From the NCBI RefSeq assembly GCF_002980555.1, contig NZ_PVBT01000001.1, positions 1,352,422 to 1,416,421 of the forward strand: a stretch of 64,000 nucleotides of DNA. The letters run 5' to 3'. A program made the translations under genes and the position numbers. The stretch is from Phyllobacterium myrsinacearum (GTDB taxonomy: Bacteria > Pseudomonadota > Alphaproteobacteria > Rhizobiales > Rhizobiaceae). Below the pieces are notes generated by a model. That model did not search any database and was not told the origin of the DNA. It saw nothing but the letters and a program-made list of their open reading frames with translations. Each line of letters opens with the position of its first letter. Position 1 is the stretch's first letter. Of this stretch, positions 35,902 through 45,205 are shown piece after piece.

Positions 35902-36024
35902 GGCTGTCTTACCTCCCAGTTTGACTGCAGCAGCGGCTTGAACAGACACGCTGCTGCCGTCAAGGAAGCAGGATTCCCGCAATCAGGCAATTCGATTAAC
36001 GGCATTAGCGGAGATTCTTGCCGT

Positions 36025-36768
36025 CTATGGTTTCCGGCGATAGTGATAACTGTGGAGTTCGCGCTCGAAACCCAGCGAGGCATAGAGCGCCCGCGCCGGC
36101 TGATTGTCGGTGAGAACCTGCAGGCAGGCACCCTCGGCCCCCTCGTCCCGCGCCCAGTCAAGCAAGGTTCCGACCGCCCGCTGGCCATAGCCGCGCTTGC
36201 GGTAATCCGCATCGGTGGCAACGGATTCCAGCACGAGCAGGCCGTTGCTGATGGCGCCGTAGGCCTTGGCGACGATCCGGCCATCCATGGTGACGGAGGC
36301 AAAAGCCTTTGGCACGACGATGGAGGCGATCATATCGGTAAAAACCGCCTGCTCATCATCCGGCCAGCCGGAGATGCGCTTGCCGTCACGCGCCCAGCCC
36401 GGCGTCATCTCACGCGACAGGTCGGCAGCGGCTGCACTGCCCATGCGATGGCGGCTGAGGTCGCAGTGCAAAACCGTGCTGCCGCCCTCGAAGCGGTAGC
36501 CGCGCTCGACCAGCATGGCTTCCATGTCATCGGCAATGGTCGGCACCCGGAAAATGTAGTCGCGGCCAAGCGCGCCATAGAGTTTTTCCGCCGCATCGAT
36601 CACGCCGGCGGGCGCGGCACGCGGTCCGCGCAAGGGGTTGACCGAGTTGGTGCGGCGAACACCGCCGCCGGCAAACCGCATCAGCCAGCCGCCATGCAGA
36701 ATCTGCCGCGGCGACGGCCACGCATTGAAACAGGCTTCCTCGGCACGCCAGTTCAGATCATCACTCAC
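36025..36768 (-). CDS. GNAT-family N-acetyltransferase
   Basis: A 247-residue acetyltransferase with the acetyl-CoA-binding signature in KRGYGQRAVGTLLDWARDEG near residue 188 and NQPARALYASLGFERELHSY near residue 220, the typical GNAT C-terminal part. The N-terminal half (residues 1-130) is divergent and may define the substrate. It is the last gene of a minus-strand run starting with gatC, 9 nt after the preceding gene. The acceptor is unknown. Confidence 0.88.
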   Translation of the reverse strand: MSDDLNWRAEEACFNAWPSPRQILHGGWLMRFAGGGVRRTNSVNPLRGPRAAPAGVIDAAEKLYGALGRDYIFRVPTIADDMEAMLVERGYRFEGGSTVLHCDLSRHRMGSAAAADLSREMTPGWARDGKRISGWPDDEQAVFTDMIASIVVPKAFASVTMDGRIVAKAYGAISNGLLVLESVATDADYRKRGYGQRAVGTLLDWARDEGAEGACLQVLTDNQPARALYASLGFERELHSYHYRRKP

Positions 36769-36777
36769 GTTTCTCTC

Positions 36778-37959
36778 CTAGACCGCCTGTCCCGCCACCC
36801 AGCCGGATGACCAGGCCCACTGAAAATTGTAGCCGCCGAGCCAGCCCGTCACGTCGACCACTTCACCGATGAAGTAGAGGCCTTTGACGGATTTGGCTTC
36901 CATCGTCTTCTGGTCGAGCCCATCCGTATCAACACCGCCCAGCGTGACTTCCGCCGTGCGGTAGCCCTCGGACCCCGCCGGTTTGACCTGCCACTCATTG
37001 ATGGCCTTTTCGACGCCGAGCAACTGCTTGTCGGAGACATCGGCGAGATGGCTGTGGATGCCGCTATTTTCGGCGATCAGCTGCGCCAGCCGCTTCGGCA
37101 AAAGCTCCGACAGGGCTGTCTGCAGCGCCTGCCGCCCATTGCGCGCGCGGGCGGCACGCAGCGCGTCAAGGATGTTGACGCCCGGCAGCATGGCGACGCT
37201 GATCGTGTCGCCCTCGCGCCAGTAGGACGAAATCTGCAGGATCGACGGACCGCTGAGGCCGCGATGGGTGAAGAGCATGGCTTCGGCAAATTTTGTCTTG
37301 CCGTGGCTGACGACGGCATCGACGGAAATACCGGACAGGGGTTTCAAGGGTGCCAGCGTGTTGTCATCGAAGGTCAGCGGCACCAGCGCCGGGCGGATGC
37401 CGGTCAGCGCCAGACCGAACTGCTTGGCAACATCATAGCCAAAGCCGGTTGCACCCATTTTGGGGATGGATTTACCGCCGCAGGCCACCACCAGCGAGGT
37501 ACAGCGCACACGCTCGCCGGACAGCACGACGGTATAACCGTCCGCCGTTGCTTCAATGGACTCCACCACCGTCTGCAACTGCAGATCGACATTGGCCTGC
37601 TTCATCTCCGTCACAAGCAGATCGATGATCTGCTTGGCCGAACCGTCGCAGAACAGCTGGCCCAGCGTCTTCTCGTGCCAGGCGATGCCATAGCGGTCGA
37701 CCAGCGCGATGAAATGGCGCTGGGTGTAGCGGCGCAGCGCGGAAATGCAGAAATGCGGGTTTTTGCTGATGTAGTTCTGCGGGGCAGCGTTGAGATTGGT
37801 GAAATTGCAGCGCCCGCCGCCGGAAATGCGGATCTTGTCGCCCGGCGCCCTGGCGTGATCGACAATGAGCACCGAGCGGCCGCGCTTGCCCGCCTCGACA
37901 GCGCACATCATGCCCGCGGCGCCCGCGCCGATGATGAGAACGTCCACCTGCTTCATCAT
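36778..37959 (-). CDS. NAD(P)/FAD-dependent oxidoreductase (HI0933/BaiN-like)
   Basis: A 393-residue flavoprotein of the HI0933/YhiN/BaiN family. It has the N-terminal FAD motif DVLIIGAGAAGMMCAVEAGK (residues ~5-24), the RISGGGRCNFTNLNA signature (~44-58) and a C-terminal TLGGVDTDGLDQKTMEAK segment with GLYFIGEVVDVTGWLGGYN. Members reduce double bonds or have unknown roles. ATG at 37959 overlaps the YdcF-like stop by 4 nt. A second ATG at 37956 is equally plausible. Confidence 0.9.
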   Translation of the reverse strand: MMKQVDVLIIGAGAAGMMCAVEAGKRGRSVLIVDHARAPGDKIRISGGGRCNFTNLNAAPQNYISKNPHFCISALRRYTQRHFIALVDRYGIAWHEKTLGQLFCDGSAKQIIDLLVTEMKQANVDLQLQTVVESIEATADGYTVVLSGERVRCTSLVVACGGKSIPKMGATGFGYDVAKQFGLALTGIRPALVPLTFDDNTLAPLKPLSGISVDAVVSHGKTKFAEAMLFTHRGLSGPSILQISSYWREGDTISVAMLPGVNILDALRAARARNGRQALQTALSELLPKRLAQLIAENSGIHSHLADVSDKQLLGVEKAINEWQVKPAGSEGYRTAEVTLGGVDTDGLDQKTMEAKSVKGLYFIGEVVDVTGWLGGYNFQWAWSSGWVAGQAV

Positions 37960-38750
37960 GGCGACGGCAGCAGTTCATCGGTGCGGCCGGTGGCCCAATA
38001 GGCGAAAAGCCCGACCCATTCCTTCAGGACGATCGTCAGGTTCTGCAGGGAGTCAATCGGGTTGTCCTGGGCAAAGCCAGGATATTCGATGCCGGAGGTA
38101 CGGTAATCGGCAGGCCACGGCACCACGTGGAAACCCGCCTTACGGAACAGCCCGACCGAACGGGGCATGTGGAAGGCTGAGGTGACGAGCAGCCATGTCT
38201 CACCGGGTTTGATATCAAGCAGTTTTTTGGTGAACTGGGCATTCTCGTAGGTGTTGCGCGATTCATTCTCGAGAACCAGCCGGTCGGCGGACACGCCGAG
38301 GGCCGTCAGCAGGCGCGGCGCCGTGGCGGCATCGCCCTCGCCCTCCAGCACCAGCGTACCGCCACCGCCTGTCACCACGACCTTTGCCTCGGGGTAACGC
38401 CGCGCCAGCACCGCCGTTTCGACAAAACGGTCGCCGCTGGCGTTCAGCTCATAGCCGCCGCGCACGAGGTTGACCCCGCCTTCAAAACCGCCGCCAAGGA
38501 CGATGATGCCATCGACATGCGAGGGTGCGGGCGACGGGCGCTGGAACCGGTCTTCCAGCGGATGCAGGAGAAGCGCACCCAGCGAACTCCAGACGGCGAG
38601 GCCCAGGATCAGAAATGCGCTGGCGGATGCGGTCATCGCAATGCGCCGCCAGGAGAACCACACGGCAAAAAATGCGAGGCCCATCAGCAGAATGGAAAAA
38701 TTCAAAGGTTGAGCAACGAACCAGAACAGCTTGGAAACAAAGAAAAACAT
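37956..38750 (-). CDS. YdcF/ElyC/SanA-like membrane protein
   Basis: A 264-residue DUF218 (YdcF) protein with two N-terminal hydrophobic segments (residues ~5-30 and ~38-62) and a DUF218 domain containing VDGIIVLGGGFEGGVNLVRG, KVVVTGGGGTL, and a LVTSAFHMPRSVGLFRKAGF segment near the C-terminus. ElyC and SanA members take part in envelope or peptidoglycan homeostasis. It is in the gat operon, 9 nt after a GNAT gene and overlapping the BaiN-like gene. Confidence 0.88.
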   Translation of the reverse strand: MFFFVSKLFWFVAQPLNFSILLMGLAFFAVWFSWRRIAMTASASAFLILGLAVWSSLGALLLHPLEDRFQRPSPAPSHVDGIIVLGGGFEGGVNLVRGGYELNASGDRFVETAVLARRYPEAKVVVTGGGGTLVLEGEGDAATAPRLLTALGVSADRLVLENESRNTYENAQFTKKLLDIKPGETWLLVTSAFHMPRSVGLFRKAGFHVVPWPADYRTSGIEYPGFAQDNPIDSLQNLTIVLKEWVGLFAYWATGRTDELLPSP

Positions 38751-38759
38751 TGAAAATTC

Positions 38760-39239
38760 CTACGTCAGCTTCGCCAGCATTTTGACCTTCTCGATCTTGC
38801 GCTCGAGGCTCTCGGACCATTCGAGGCTCCGGTGCACGATTGCAAAGCCTTCGCGCTGGTACAGGCGTATGGCACCGGCATTGCGCGCATGGGATTCAAG
38901 CCGCGCGGTTGCATATCCCGCAGCGGCAATGTCGGCTTTCAGCGCCTTGAGCAGGAGCGAACCGATGCCCTGCCCCTGATACACGGGATCAACCCACATA
39001 TCCGAGATGTAATCATCGTTCTTTTCGCGCGCACCCCAGCCGAGAATGACACCATCCGCCTCGGCCACGAGCACGCGGGCAAAGTGTTCCTCGGCAAAGG
39101 CTTGGTAGGCACGCTCGACATGGGCACGCATGCCGGGCAGCTCCGGCTCGAAGGAAAAGATATTCGAAGCCCAGGCCCGTGAGCCGACCGCGGCCAGGGC
39201 CGCGATGTCGGCTTGCGCGGCAGGCCTGATTACCACCAT
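38760..39239 (-). CDS. GNAT-family N-acetyltransferase
   Basis: A 159-residue acetyltransferase with a well-formed acetyl-CoA-binding motif [20 protein letters not shown] (residues ~92-111) and [20 protein letters not shown] (~115-134). The start at 39239 overlaps the gatA stop by 10 nt, so its translation is coupled to gatA. The acceptor is unknown. Confidence 0.9.
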   Translation of the reverse strand: MVVIRPAAQADIAALAAVGSRAWASNIFSFEPELPGMRAHVERAYQAFAEEHFARVLVAEADGVILGWGAREKNDDYISDMWVDPVYQGQGIGSLLLKALKADIAAAGYATARLESHARNAGAIRLYQREGFAIVHRSLEWSESLERKIEKVKMLAKLT

Positions 39240-40711
39240 TTCGGCGCGTTGAACCGGCCCGCGGCCTGTTCGATGACATAGGCGGTCTGGAACAGGGTTT
39301 CCTCGTCAAACGGGCGTCCGATCAGCTGCAGGCCAAGCGGCAGGCCCCGGCTGTCCAGTCCGGCAGGCACGGCGATGCCGGGAAGCCCGGCCATGTTGAC
39401 GGTCACCGTGAAAATATCGTTCAGGTACATTTTCACCGGATCGGAGGCGAGATCCTGATCGGCAATGCCGAAGGCAGCCGAAGGCGTCGCCGGTGTCAGG
39501 ATCGCATCGACGCCGGCATGGAAGACGTCCTCGAAATCCTTCTTGATCAGGGTGCGGACCTTTTGCGCCTGCAGGTAATAGGCGTCGTAGTAGCCGGCTG
39601 ACAGCACATAGGTGCCGATCATGATGCGGCGCTTGACCTCGTCGCCAAAACCGCTGGCGCGGGTTCTTTCATACATGTCGACAATGTCCTTGCCCGGCAC
39701 GCGCAGGCCAAAACGCACGCCGTCATAGCGGGCAAGGTTCGACGAGGCTTCCGCCGGTGCCACGATATAATAGGCGGGCAGCGCGTATTTCGTGTGCGGC
39801 AGCGAGATATCGACGATGGATGCACCGGCATCTTTCAGCCAGGCAATGCCCTGCTGCCACAGCTTTTCGATCTCTTCCGGCATGCCCTCGACACGGTATT
39901 CCTTGGGAATGCCGATCTTGAGGCCGGTCAGCGGCTTGCCGATGATGGATTCGTAGTCGGGAATGGCGATATCGACCGATGTCGTATCCTTGGAATCGAC
40001 GGAGGCCATGGATTTGAGCAGGATCGCCGCATCGCGCACGTCGCGGGCAATCGGACCCGCCTGATCCAGCGACGAGGCAAAGGCAACAATGCCCCAGCGC
40101 GAGCAGCGGCCATAGGTCGGCTTGATGCCGACAGTACCGGTGAAGGCGGCGGGCTGGCGGATGGAGCCGCCGGTATCGGTGGCTGTCGCACCGGCGCACA
40201 GGCGGGCGGCAACCGCCGCGGCCGAACCGCCGGACGAGCCGCCGGGCACCAGATCGGCATTGGAGCCGTTGGCGCGCCACGGGTTTTTCACCGGACCGTA
40301 ATAGGAGCTTTCGTTGGAGGAGCCCATGGCGAACTCATCCATGTTGAGCTTGCCGAGCATGACGGCGCCATCGGCCCACAGGTTGGATGTGACGGTGGAT
40401 TCGTAATGCGGCTTGAAGCCGTCGAGAATGTGCGAACAGGCCTGCGTGTGGACGCCTTCGGTACCGAACAGGTCCTTGATCCCAAGCGGAATGCCTTCCA
40501 GCGCACCGGCCTTGCCTGCAGCCAGACGGGCATCGGATGCCTTGGCCATGTCAAGCGCCTTGTCAGGCGTGACGGCGATGTAGGCATTGAGGGCCCCGTT
40601 CGCAGTCTCGATTGCCTTGAGATAGGCACTGGTCAGCTCGGTGGCGGTGATCGCCCTGGCTTTCAGCTGGTCGCGCGCCTCGGCAATGGTGAGAGCGGTC
40701 AGATCGGTCAT
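39230..40711 (-). CDS. gatA: Aspartyl/glutamyl-tRNA amidotransferase subunit A
   Basis: A 493-residue amidase-signature protein, the glutaminase subunit of GatCAB, which converts misacylated Glu-tRNA-Gln (and Asp-tRNA-Asn) in the cytoplasm. The catalytic Lys is in [11 protein letters not shown] (~76), the cis-Ser in [15 protein letters not shown] (~157) and the nucleophile Ser in [16 protein letters not shown] (~181). Length fits GatA. gatC is in the same operon with a GNAT gene between; gatB is not in the window. Confidence 0.96.
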   Translation of the reverse strand: MTDLTALTIAEARDQLKARAITATELTSAYLKAIETANGALNAYIAVTPDKALDMAKASDARLAAGKAGALEGIPLGIKDLFGTEGVHTQACSHILDGFKPHYESTVTSNLWADGAVMLGKLNMDEFAMGSSNESSYYGPVKNPWRANGSNADLVPGGSSGGSAAAVAARLCAGATATDTGGSIRQPAAFTGTVGIKPTYGRCSRWGIVAFASSLDQAGPIARDVRDAAILLKSMASVDSKDTTSVDIAIPDYESIIGKPLTGLKIGIPKEYRVEGMPEEIEKLWQQGIAWLKDAGASIVDISLPHTKYALPAYYIVAPAEASSNLARYDGVRFGLRVPGKDIVDMYERTRASGFGDEVKRRIMIGTYVLSAGYYDAYYLQAQKVRTLIKKDFEDVFHAGVDAILTPATPSAAFGIADQDLASDPVKMYLNDIFTVTVNMAGLPGIAVPAGLDSRGLPLGLQLIGRPFDEETLFQTAYVIEQAAGRFNAPKWW

Positions 40712-40723
40712 ATCAAGTCCTGT

Positions 40724-41206
40724 TTATTGGGCTGGCGCGAGGGCGAGCCGCTTTTCGTAAAATGCACTGTGTTCCGAATCCGGATAATCGAGGAGTACGC
40801 CGCAGCGGGTGAAGCCGGAACGCTCATACAGCCGCCATGCCGCATCAAATCCGGGGCCAACGCCCGTCTCCAGCACAAGCCGGGATATGCCCTTGTCGCG
40901 GGCGAGCCCGGTTATGGCCGCAAGCAGGATCGAACCGACACGTTTGCCGCGCACGGACGGCAGGGTGAACATGCGCTTGATCTCGCCGGTTTCAGCATCA
41001 TGCCGCTTCAGCGCGCCGCAGCCGACCGCCTGTCCGGTTTCGTCGCGGGCGATGAAAACCGTGGTGTCGTCACCCGCCATCTCCTCCACCGTCATCTTGA
41101 ACTGGAATTCGACCGGCGACAGCGGCAGAAGATGCGCATTCAGCGCATCGACCAGAGCGCGGACATCATCCTGCAGGGGCGTTTCGATGGCGACGGTGAC
41201 CGGCAT
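40724..41206 (-). CDS. GNAT-family N-acetyltransferase
   Basis: A 160-residue acetyltransferase with acetyl-CoA motif LPSVRGKRVGSILLAAITGL (residues ~77-96) and a closing GPGFDAAWRLYERSGFTRCG stretch. It lies between gatC (8 nt upstream) and gatA (12 nt downstream) on the same strand. The acceptor is unknown. Confidence 0.9.
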   Translation of the reverse strand: MPVTVAIETPLQDDVRALVDALNAHLLPLSPVEFQFKMTVEEMAGDDTTVFIARDETGQAVGCGALKRHDAETGEIKRMFTLPSVRGKRVGSILLAAITGLARDKGISRLVLETGVGPGFDAAWRLYERSGFTRCGVLLDYPDSEHSAFYEKRLALAPAQ

Positions 41207-41214
41207 GGCTGCGC

Positions 41215-41502
41215 CTACTCCACCACTTTCGGAACGACGAAGAAATTCTCCTCGGTGACCGGCGCATTGGCAACGATATCGGCCGCCTTGCCGCCGTCAT
41301 TGACGACATCCCGGCGCTTCTTCATCGCCATGGGCGTGACCGACGTCATGGGCTCCACGCCATCCACATTCACTTCGTTCAATTGTTCGACGAAACCGAG
41401 GATGGCATTCAGCTCGCCGGTCATGCGGGTCGCATCGTCCTCACTCACGGCAATACGGGCAAGACGCGCGACGCGTTTGACGGTGGAAATATCGACAGAC
41501 AT
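41215..41502 (-). CDS. gatC: Aspartyl/glutamyl-tRNA amidotransferase subunit C
   Basis: A 95-residue GatC, the small subunit that wraps around and stabilises GatA in GatCAB. The family features are the N-terminal [20 protein letters not shown] and the core [20 protein letters not shown]. It is the first gene of the seven-gene minus-strand run. Confidence 0.96.
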   Translation of the reverse strand: MSVDISTVKRVARLARIAVSEDDATRMTGELNAILGFVEQLNEVNVDGVEPMTSVTPMAMKKRRDVVNDGGKAADIVANAPVTEENFFVVPKVVE

Positions 41503-41591
41503 TGGGATTCCCGAAATTCAAATCTTGATCAAGCAGCTATAGTGTCCGTTGCGGGCAAGCGCAACGGACAAGTCGGCGCGGCAGGCGCCGA

Positions 41592-43199
41592 TTACTGCGC
41601 CTTGTCCGTCTGCGCATCCGGATTGTCTTCTTCATCCTCGGGCGCAGGCACATCCATGGTGTCGTCGCTGCCCGGCTCGACAACGGGGTCCGGGCCCTTC
41701 ACAGGATTGCCGTTGATGGCAACGGAACCGTCGGCCTTCTGGTCAACGACCCACCGGACCCGTCCGCCGTCCACTTCCGTGCCGAAATCCTTCGCCAGCT
41801 TGACGAAGGTGATGTAGTTCTTGATCTCGGCATCGGTTTCCGCCGCCTTGTTCAGGCGTTCCACGACCTTGTCGAAACCGGCCATCTCCCACGTGGTGTG
41901 GCTGGCGGGCTTCAACCCCGTAAAGGTCATCTCGCCTTCGACCGTCAGCTCCGCATCGGCGGTGCGCACCAGGCTCTTCGAAATCACGAGCTTGGGCGGC
42001 GCAACCAGGAATTGTGCTGCGGTTGCAGCTTCAAACTCCTCAGAGAGAACCTTTTCGCGGTTCAGGTCCATATCGTCGATGGCGCCCTTGACGACCGTAT
42101 CGAGATCGACACCGGCCGTCCCGATCACCAGTTCCACATCGGTCGGAAGGAACGGCACACCCCATTCAGGGATCGGCAGGGCCGGATATTTCAGGCCGTT
42201 GGTGCGCATGGCGTAGTGATAGGCGCCATCCTTGCTGATGCCGTCGAGGTTGGTTTCCTGCGAAATGTTCTGAGCGGCGAAATTGCCCAGCGGCGTTTCA
42301 ACGGCAAAGTCCTTGAAATGATACTCGCCCTTGAGCTTGTCCCAAAGCGGCAGCGCGGCCTTCAGCTTCTGCTTCAGTTCATCCTGTCCGGCCTTGTTCA
42401 GCTTCTTCTCGTCCACATGGGCGATGACGAACGCCCACAAATCCATCAGCTCCCGGTTGCGCAAGCCCTTGCCCTCGGCAACGCTGCCGAGTTCGCTGCT
42501 GCGCAGTGTCACCTTTACCGGTTCACCGGCGGCCGGCGTTTCGGTCTTGGGCGTTTCAGTCTTGGCCGCTTCGCCCTCATCCGAGGCTGCGTCGAGATTG
42601 GGGAGCTTGGTGACGATCGTTTCGTTGAAGTTGGCGAAGGATTGCGTCATGTTGAGATCGACACCGCCCGAAGCGGCGGCTGTGGCAAGCATCTGCCCCT
42701 TTGCCGCGCTGGCACTGGCATCAATATCCTGTTCGGCCGACTTCAGCGACAGCTTGAACGCATCATAGGCGAAGGTCGAGGTCGAGAACGTGCCGATCTT
42801 CGGGTCGAACAATCCGGTCCAGCTGCCGTCATCGACCGACCACTGGAACGACTCAGGCCCCTTCGGCCCGCTCACTTCGAACGCAGCCGAGGGCATGTTG
42901 CCCGATGTCACGTTCCACGTGCCGTCGGCCAGCGGCTTGGTCAGAATGCTATACTCACCCAGGCTACCCTTCAGCAGGTCCTGCTTCGGCATGGCCTTGA
43001 GGAAAGCATCGGTGCTGAAGGTGATGCGGTAGCCGTCGGCCTCTGGCGCTACCTTGAGAATGCCGTTCTTGAGCGCGGTCTTGCCGACATATTTCGACAG
43101 GGTATTGGCAAGTTCATCGGCGCCCTTGGCGTCGATCGTCTGGGCGAAAGCCGGTGCCGACAGCGCCATGACGCAGGAAATCAGGAATAGTTTACGCAC
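41592..43199 (-). CDS. Large secreted protein, possibly DUF2125-like
   Basis: A 535-residue protein with a clear signal peptide (residues ~1-19, MRKLFLISCVMALSAPAFAQ). The body is beta-rich with long charged or Ala/Thr/Glu-rich parts (for example KTETPKTETPAAGEP near residue 215). It ends in a very acidic tail (PEDEEDNPDAQTDKAQ). I suspect the DUF2125 family seen in rhizobia, but the assignment is from memory and not certain. Probably periplasmic. No enzyme motif is visible. Confidence 0.7.
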   Translation of the reverse strand: MRKLFLISCVMALSAPAFAQTIDAKGADELANTLSKYVGKTALKNGILKVAPEADGYRITFSTDAFLKAMPKQDLLKGSLGEYSILTKPLADGTWNVTSGNMPSAAFEVSGPKGPESFQWSVDDGSWTGLFDPKIGTFSTSTFAYDAFKLSLKSAEQDIDASASAAKGQMLATAAASGGVDLNMTQSFANFNETIVTKLPNLDAASDEGEAAKTETPKTETPAAGEPVKVTLRSSELGSVAEGKGLRNRELMDLWAFVIAHVDEKKLNKAGQDELKQKLKAALPLWDKLKGEYHFKDFAVETPLGNFAAQNISQETNLDGISKDGAYHYAMRTNGLKYPALPIPEWGVPFLPTDVELVIGTAGVDLDTVVKGAIDDMDLNREKVLSEEFEAATAAQFLVAPPKLVISKSLVRTADAELTVEGEMTFTGLKPASHTTWEMAGFDKVVERLNKAAETDAEIKNYITFVKLAKDFGTEVDGGRVRWVVDQKADGSVAINGNPVKGPDPVVEPGSDDTMDVPAPEDEEDNPDAQTDKAQ

Positions 43200-43268
43200 A
43201 ATACCTCCAATAGCTCAGTCCATCGTCGTGGTGACGACCAAATTCACAACGGCTTTAGCAACCCAAAC

Positions 43269-43973
43269 TCAAACCGTAAACTGATCATTTGTCCCGGCGA
43301 CAAAGACCTGCGTCTTGCTGCCTTCCATGCCAGCGACAAATTTGTCGGCGGTCTGGTCGATGATCGGGAACGAGCCGTAATGGCACGGAATTGCCCTGGC
43401 GAATTTGAAATAGCGCTGCGTTGCCAATGCGGCGACGGCACCGCCCATGGTGAAGCGGTCACCGATCGGCACGATGCCGATCTCCGGCTGGTGCAGTTCG
43501 TTGACCAGCGCCATGTCGGAGAAGATGTCCGTGTCGCCCATGTGATAGAGCGTCGGCTCATTGTCGAAATGCAGGACGACGCCATTGGCCGAACCCAGCG
43601 AATGCGACACGCCATCCTCGGTGATCTGTGCCGATGAATGCAGTGCGTTGACATAGGTCACGGTGAAGCCATTGTGCGACACGGTCCCGCCGGTATTGGT
43701 TGGATCGACCCGTGCGACACCGCGATTGTTGAGCCAGGTCACCAGATCGGCGTTGCCGATCACCACCGCGCCGGTATCCTTGGCGATGGCGGCGGTATCG
43801 CCGACATGGTCGCCATGACCGTGCGTCAGGATGATGTGGGTGGCGCCGCGCGCCGCTTCCTTCGGATCGACACCGCGCGCGCCCGGATTGCCGTTGAGGA
43901 AAGGATCAATCAGAATCGTGCTCTGGGCGATTTCAATGCGAAAGGCCGAATGGCCAAGCCAGGTAATCTTCAT
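43269..43973 (-). CDS. UPF0173 metal-dependent hydrolase
   Basis: A 234-residue metallo-beta-lactamase-fold protein of the UPF0173/YtkL type. The metal motif HxHxDH is [10 protein letters not shown] (residues ~51-60). The start ATG 43973 gives the family's [20 protein letters not shown] opening; a longer frame is not supported. It is a predicted hydrolase with an unknown substrate. Confidence 0.92.
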   Translation of the reverse strand: MKITWLGHSAFRIEIAQSTILIDPFLNGNPGARGVDPKEAARGATHIILTHGHGDHVGDTAAIAKDTGAVVIGNADLVTWLNNRGVARVDPTNTGGTVSHNGFTVTYVNALHSSAQITEDGVSHSLGSANGVVLHFDNEPTLYHMGDTDIFSDMALVNELHQPEIGIVPIGDRFTMGGAVAALATQRYFKFARAIPCHYGSFPIIDQTADKFVAGMEGSKTQVFVAGTNDQFTV

Positions 43974-44102
43974 GGGGTTTTCCCTTCCATTGTCAGTCTT
44001 TGCTCGCCACAACCGTCTATTGCAGCTATGTGACATTCATTCGAATTACAACGTCGAATTACAACGGCCTTTCGCCGGCCAATTCAAGTGCAGGAAACAC
44101 CC

Positions 44103-44597
44103 TTGACGGTTCTGACCATTGAACAGCTCGAAGATCATGTCGCCGACGGCCAGACCGTCGCGGGGCTCGATCTCGGCACGAAAACCATCGGCATCGCCAT
44201 TTCGGACCGGGGTTTTTCCTTTGCCAATCCGCGCCCTGTGCTCAAGCGCAGCAAGTTCACCCACGATGCGCAGGATCTGCTGAAGGCGCTGAAAAGCGAC
44301 AATGTCGGCGCCATCGTCATCGGCCTGCCGGTCAATATGGACGGCAGCGAAGGCCCGCGCGTGCAGGCCACCCGCGCCTTTGTCCGCAACATGGAAAAGC
44401 TGACCGACCTGCCCTTCGTCTACTGGGACGAGCGCCTGTCGACGGTTGCGGCAGAGCGCGCGCTGATCGGCATGGATGTATCACGGCAAAAACGCGCCGA
44501 GCGGATCGATTCCGCTGCGGCGGCATTCATCCTGCAAGGCGCATTGGACCGGTTGCAGAGCCTGCGTCAAAACGCCGACGGCAATTCCTTCGAATAG
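44103..44597 (+). CDS. ruvX: RuvX/YqgF Holliday-junction resolvase-like protein
   Basis: A 164-residue RNase H-fold protein of the RuvX/YqgF family, involved in 16S rRNA 5'-end processing or junction resolution. Landmarks are [19 protein letters not shown] and [20 protein letters not shown], then [20 protein letters not shown] and the closing [23 protein letters not shown] 44103 with AGGAA is preferred over GTG 44088, since rhizobial relatives begin with VLTIEQL. The 3' end overlaps the convergent DUF6105 gene by 31 bp. Confidence 0.93.
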   Translation: MTVLTIEQLEDHVADGQTVAGLDLGTKTIGIAISDRGFSFANPRPVLKRSKFTHDAQDLLKALKSDNVGAIVIGLPVNMDGSEGPRVQATRAFVRNMEKLTDLPFVYWDERLSTVAAERALIGMDVSRQKRAERIDSAAAAFILQGALDRLQSLRQNADGNSFE

Positions 44598-44914
44598 GCC
44601 AGCGCCGTATTGGCCGATGCCGCGGCGGCGGCACGGTTTGCCCGCCACACCTTGCCCCAGGCGATGATCTGCTTGCGGCGGCGGAAGGCAATCAGGCAGA
44701 AAACCAGCCCCGTATCGACGATGCAGGCACGGGCGACCAGCGGCGGAATGCTGTCCGGCGCGATCCCCAGAATATTGCCGTAAATGGTGAAGACCAGATC
44801 GTGCATTTCACGGCTGAAGAAGTACATCCCCATGCTCAGATCGTAGTACGACAGAAAATACCAACCCCACAGAAAGCTTAACGGGCCTGCCCAGAATATC
44901 AGGAAGCTGCGCAT
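44567..44914 (-). CDS. DUF6105 family membrane protein
   Basis: A 115-residue membrane protein with two to three hydrophobic segments ([40 protein letters not shown]). It matches the DUF6105 pattern found in Rhizobiales. Function is unknown. It is convergent with ruvX and overlaps it. Confidence 0.8.
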   Translation of the reverse strand: MRSFLIFWAGPLSFLWGWYFLSYYDLSMGMYFFSREMHDLVFTIYGNILGIAPDSIPPLVARACIVDTGLVFCLIAFRRRKQIIAWGKVWRANRAAAAASANTALAYSKELPSAF

Positions 44915-45205
44915 TCATTTCTCCTAGCGGGGAAGACGGTGGCGGGTTGTGTAACCCCGTGAAATCACGAGGTATTTTCGAATCACATTGATATCTGCTA
45001 AGAGTTTAGGCGCAACGTAAACCGTTTGTTAAGGTTAATTTAAAAAAATTTTATTAAAATTGAAGGTATTAGCCGGGGCGGTTTTTGGCCCTGCGAGAGG
45101 GCCGATCAACGGCCGATGCACGTATTTGACAAAAGTGGTGTCCGCGCTGCTGAAACGCAGCGGGCACTGTGCGTGGTTCGACCGCCACGCCGGCGGAAAC
45201 GGTCC

